Shown: positions 62,169 through 64,000 of the stretch, piece by piece
Position numbering within the stretch: position 1 is the stretch's first letter
Layout of the letters: the number at the start of each line of letters is the position of its first letter
Source: Polynucleobacter hallstattensis
Lineage (GTDB): Bacteria; Pseudomonadota; Gammaproteobacteria; Burkholderiales; Burkholderiaceae
Assembly: GCF_018881835.1 (NCBI RefSeq)
Contig: NZ_JACVPO010000001.1
Coordinates: 1-64,000 of the forward strand
Length of the DNA stretch: 64,000 nucleotides
Direction of reading: 5' to 3'
The notes under the pieces: model-generated
Database searches by the model: none
What the model saw: only the letters and a program-made list of their open reading frames with translations
Told to the model about the DNA's origin: nothing
Made by a program: the position numbers and the translations under genes

Positions 62169-64000
62169 CGCTCTCTGAATTATGTATTAGACGCCCCGTG
62201 ATGACGGTGCTGCTATCTATTTCCACAGTGATAGCAGGCACCGTTGCCTACTTCAATATTCCTGTTGCAGCACTACCTAGTTTTAATACCCCCATCATTT
62301 CAGTTAGCGCGAGTCTCCCGGGAGCAGCGCCAGAAAACATGGCGTCTTCTGTGGCGCTACCACTTGAAAAAGAATTCTCAACGATTGATGGCATCAAGGT
62401 CATTAGCTCAACTAATACCCTAGGGTCTACTAGTATCACCTTGGAGTTTACGAGTGAGCGAGATATTGATAAAGCTGCAGTAGACGTACAAGCAGCTTTA
62501 CTACGTGCGCAGCGTAGGTTACCTATTGAAATGACGGTTCCCCCGTCTTATCGCAAAATCAATCCTGCCGATACTGCAGTTCTTGTTATCCGGGTAAGCT
62601 CGCCATCGATCAGCCTTGCTGAAATCAATGATTACGCCGAAAACCTTCTAGCTCCAAATATCTCGACGATCAGCGGAGTTTCTCAAGTGCAAGTGTATGG
62701 TGCGAAGCGCTATGCCGTTCGTGTCAGCGTTCGCCCCGATGCTTTGGGCAACCGCAATATCACCATGGAAGAGTTGGCCACTGCGATTAATAAAGCCAAT
62801 ACCAATAGTCCAGTAGGAACCCTGGATGGACCACGTCAACTGATTACTATTTATGCTAATCCTCAATTAGTAAAAGCAGAAGAATTTGGCAACCTAGTCA
62901 TTGCCCAGCGCAATGGCTTGCCGGTGTATCTTCAAGATGTTGCAGACGTCCAAGAAAGCTTCGAGGATGTGAAGACCTTCGCCACATCAGGTGGGGAGCG
63001 CTCGATTGCGATTGGGATTTTGCGGCAACCCAATGCCAATACAGTGGATCTAGTCAAAGCAATCAAAAAATTATTGCCCAGACTCCAAGAGCAAATGCCT
63101 GCGTCTATTAAGTTGACGCTCATTAACGATAGATCCCTTTCCATCATTGAGGCAATTCATGATGTCAACATCACGCTCGCGTTAACTATTTTCCTCGTCG
63201 TGTTGGTGATATTTTTGTTCTTAAAGCGCATCTCTGCAACCCTCATCCCCTCGATTAGCCTGCCAATTTCCCTAATCGGTGCATTCTTTTTACTCTATGT
63301 ATTGGGCTACAGCTTAGACAATATTTCCTTGCTAGGAATTACCTTGGCAGTTGGCTTGGTAGTGGACGATGCCATTGTTGTGCTTGAAAATATCATGCGC
63401 TACATTGAGCAAGGCATGGATCCCCTTAAGGCATCACTCAAGGGCAGCAAAGAGGTGGGATTCACGATCATTTCCATCTCCATATCTTTGGTTGCGGTCT
63501 TCATCCCCCTCTTCTTTATGGCCGGTCCAATCGGCCTACTCTTTAGAGAATTTGCAGTGGTGGTTTCGCTGTCTATCTTAGTATCGGCGGTAGTCTCCCT
63601 GACCATAGTGCCACTGCTCTGTAGCCGTTTTTTACCGAAGCCTGGTGATCATCCAAAAGAATATGCTGTCACCAAACAGTTTGATCGGATTTTTGACTGG
63701 TCTCTAAAGACCTATGTTCACTATTTGGACCTAGCACTACTTAATCGCAAAAAAGTATTGTGGGGTGCGGTTGCTAGCTTCTTCATCACCATCTACTTAT
63801 TTAGCAATAGTCCGAAGGGCTTCTTTCCTGAAGAGGATATTGGACAAATCACCGCTACCACGGAAGCTTCAGAAGACACCTCTTTTAAAACCATGTTGCA
63901 GCTTCAAGATCGTGCAGCTGAGATTGTCAATAACGATCCCAATGTGGCTAACTCCATCTCCATCTTGGGTGGCGGCCAAAGTGCAGGTAGAAATACTGGT
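62165..64000 (+). CDS. RND multidrug efflux pump, partial (runs off the window)
   Basis: The first 612 residues of an HAE1-type RND pump, open to the window end. Seen are the opening LSELCIRRPVMTVLLSIS, the porter domain with RRLPIEMTVPPSYRK, the conserved VGLVVDDAIVVLENIMRY with the two proton-relay aspartates in TM4, and FIPLFFMAGPIGLLFREFAV. It resembles MdtB/MdtC-type pumps. It overlaps the adaptor gene by 4 bp. The pump exports hydrophobic or amphipathic compounds using proton motive force; the real range is unknown. No stop in view. Confidence 0.93.
   Translation, partial: MTLSELCIRRPVMTVLLSISTVIAGTVAYFNIPVAALPSFNTPIISVSASLPGAAPENMASSVALPLEKEFSTIDGIKVISSTNTLGSTSITLEFTSERDIDKAAVDVQAALLRAQRRLPIEMTVPPSYRKINPADTAVLVIRVSSPSISLAEINDYAENLLAPNISTISGVSQVQVYGAKRYAVRVSVRPDALGNRNITMEELATAINKANTNSPVGTLDGPRQLITIYANPQLVKAEEFGNLVIAQRNGLPVYLQDVADVQESFEDVKTFATSGGERSIAIGILRQPNANTVDLVKAIKKLLPRLQEQMPASIKLTLINDRSLSIIEAIHDVNITLALTIFLVVLVIFLFLKRISATLIPSISLPISLIGAFFLLYVLGYSLDNISLLGITLAVGLVVDDAIVVLENIMRYIEQGMDPLKASLKGSKEVGFTIISISISLVAVFIPLFFMAGPIGLLFREFAVVVSLSILVSAVVSLTIVPLLCSRFLPKPGDHPKEYAVTKQFDRIFDWSLKTYVHYLDLALLNRKKVLWGAVASFFITIYLFSNSPKGFFPEEDIGQITATTEASEDTSFKTMLQLQDRAAEIVNNDPNVANSISILGGGQSAGRNTG

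Overview
The window looks like chromosome from a small-genome, AT-leaning freshwater betaproteobacterium of the Burkholderiales; Polynucleobacter or a close relative is my best guess. This rests on protein resemblance and on gene neighbourhoods such as rlmE-ftsH-folP-glmM-pst-pho and carA-carB-greA. No taxonomic search could be run. Genes are tightly packed, often with 1-4 bp overlaps.

Region 1 (1-2.6 kb) holds small unassigned genes, an apparently exported methyltransferase and a 5'-truncated hydrolase next to small minus-strand ORFs. Region 2 (2.69-18.1 kb) is accessory DNA at a tRNA-Arg(TCT) gene. The intact tRNA is at 18022-18098, and its 3' 45 bp recur in the same orientation at 2693, 7289 and 15324, cutting the region into three segments. 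Segment A has two Bug-type solute receptors, a fumarylacetoacetase-family hydrolase, a GlcG/HbpS-like protein and a GntR regulator. Segment B has an IclR-controlled acyl-CoA gene set (CoA transferase, MaoC hydratase, acyl-CoA dehydrogenase, YhdH/AcuI-like reductase, enoyl-CoA hydratase) with two more Bug receptors. Segment C has a TolC-like protein and two low-complexity secreted proteins. No integrase is visible in any of them.

Region 3 (18.1-22.7 kb) has tRNA-Pro, a probable metal-uptake TonB receptor with a small histidine-containing partner, a two-gene chromate transporter and a CYTH-like protein. Region 4 (22.8-43.8 kb) is dominated by phosphate metabolism: ppk2, a predicted lipid-remodelling cluster (olsA-like, then plcP-like, glycosyltransferase, dgkA, olsB-like), exopolyphosphatase, a metallophosphoesterase, alkaline phosphatase, an outer-membrane protein, and the pstSCAB-phoU-phoB-phoR operon. 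Four sequences with the Pho-box layout (7-bp repeat, 4-bp spacer, 7-bp repeat) lie upstream of ppk2, the plcP-like gene, the outer-membrane protein gene and pstS. A reasonable reading is that PhoB switches on phosphate uptake, polyphosphate handling and replacement of phospholipids by glycolipids and ornithine lipids together.

Region 5 (43.8-64 kb) is mostly core: glmM, folP, ftsH, rlmE, yhbY, greA, carB, carA, prpE, mltD, gloB, a methyltransferase, rnhA and an RND efflux operon cut by the window end. The most interesting parts are the phosphate/lipid locus and the integrase-free stack of catabolic segments at tRNA-Arg.
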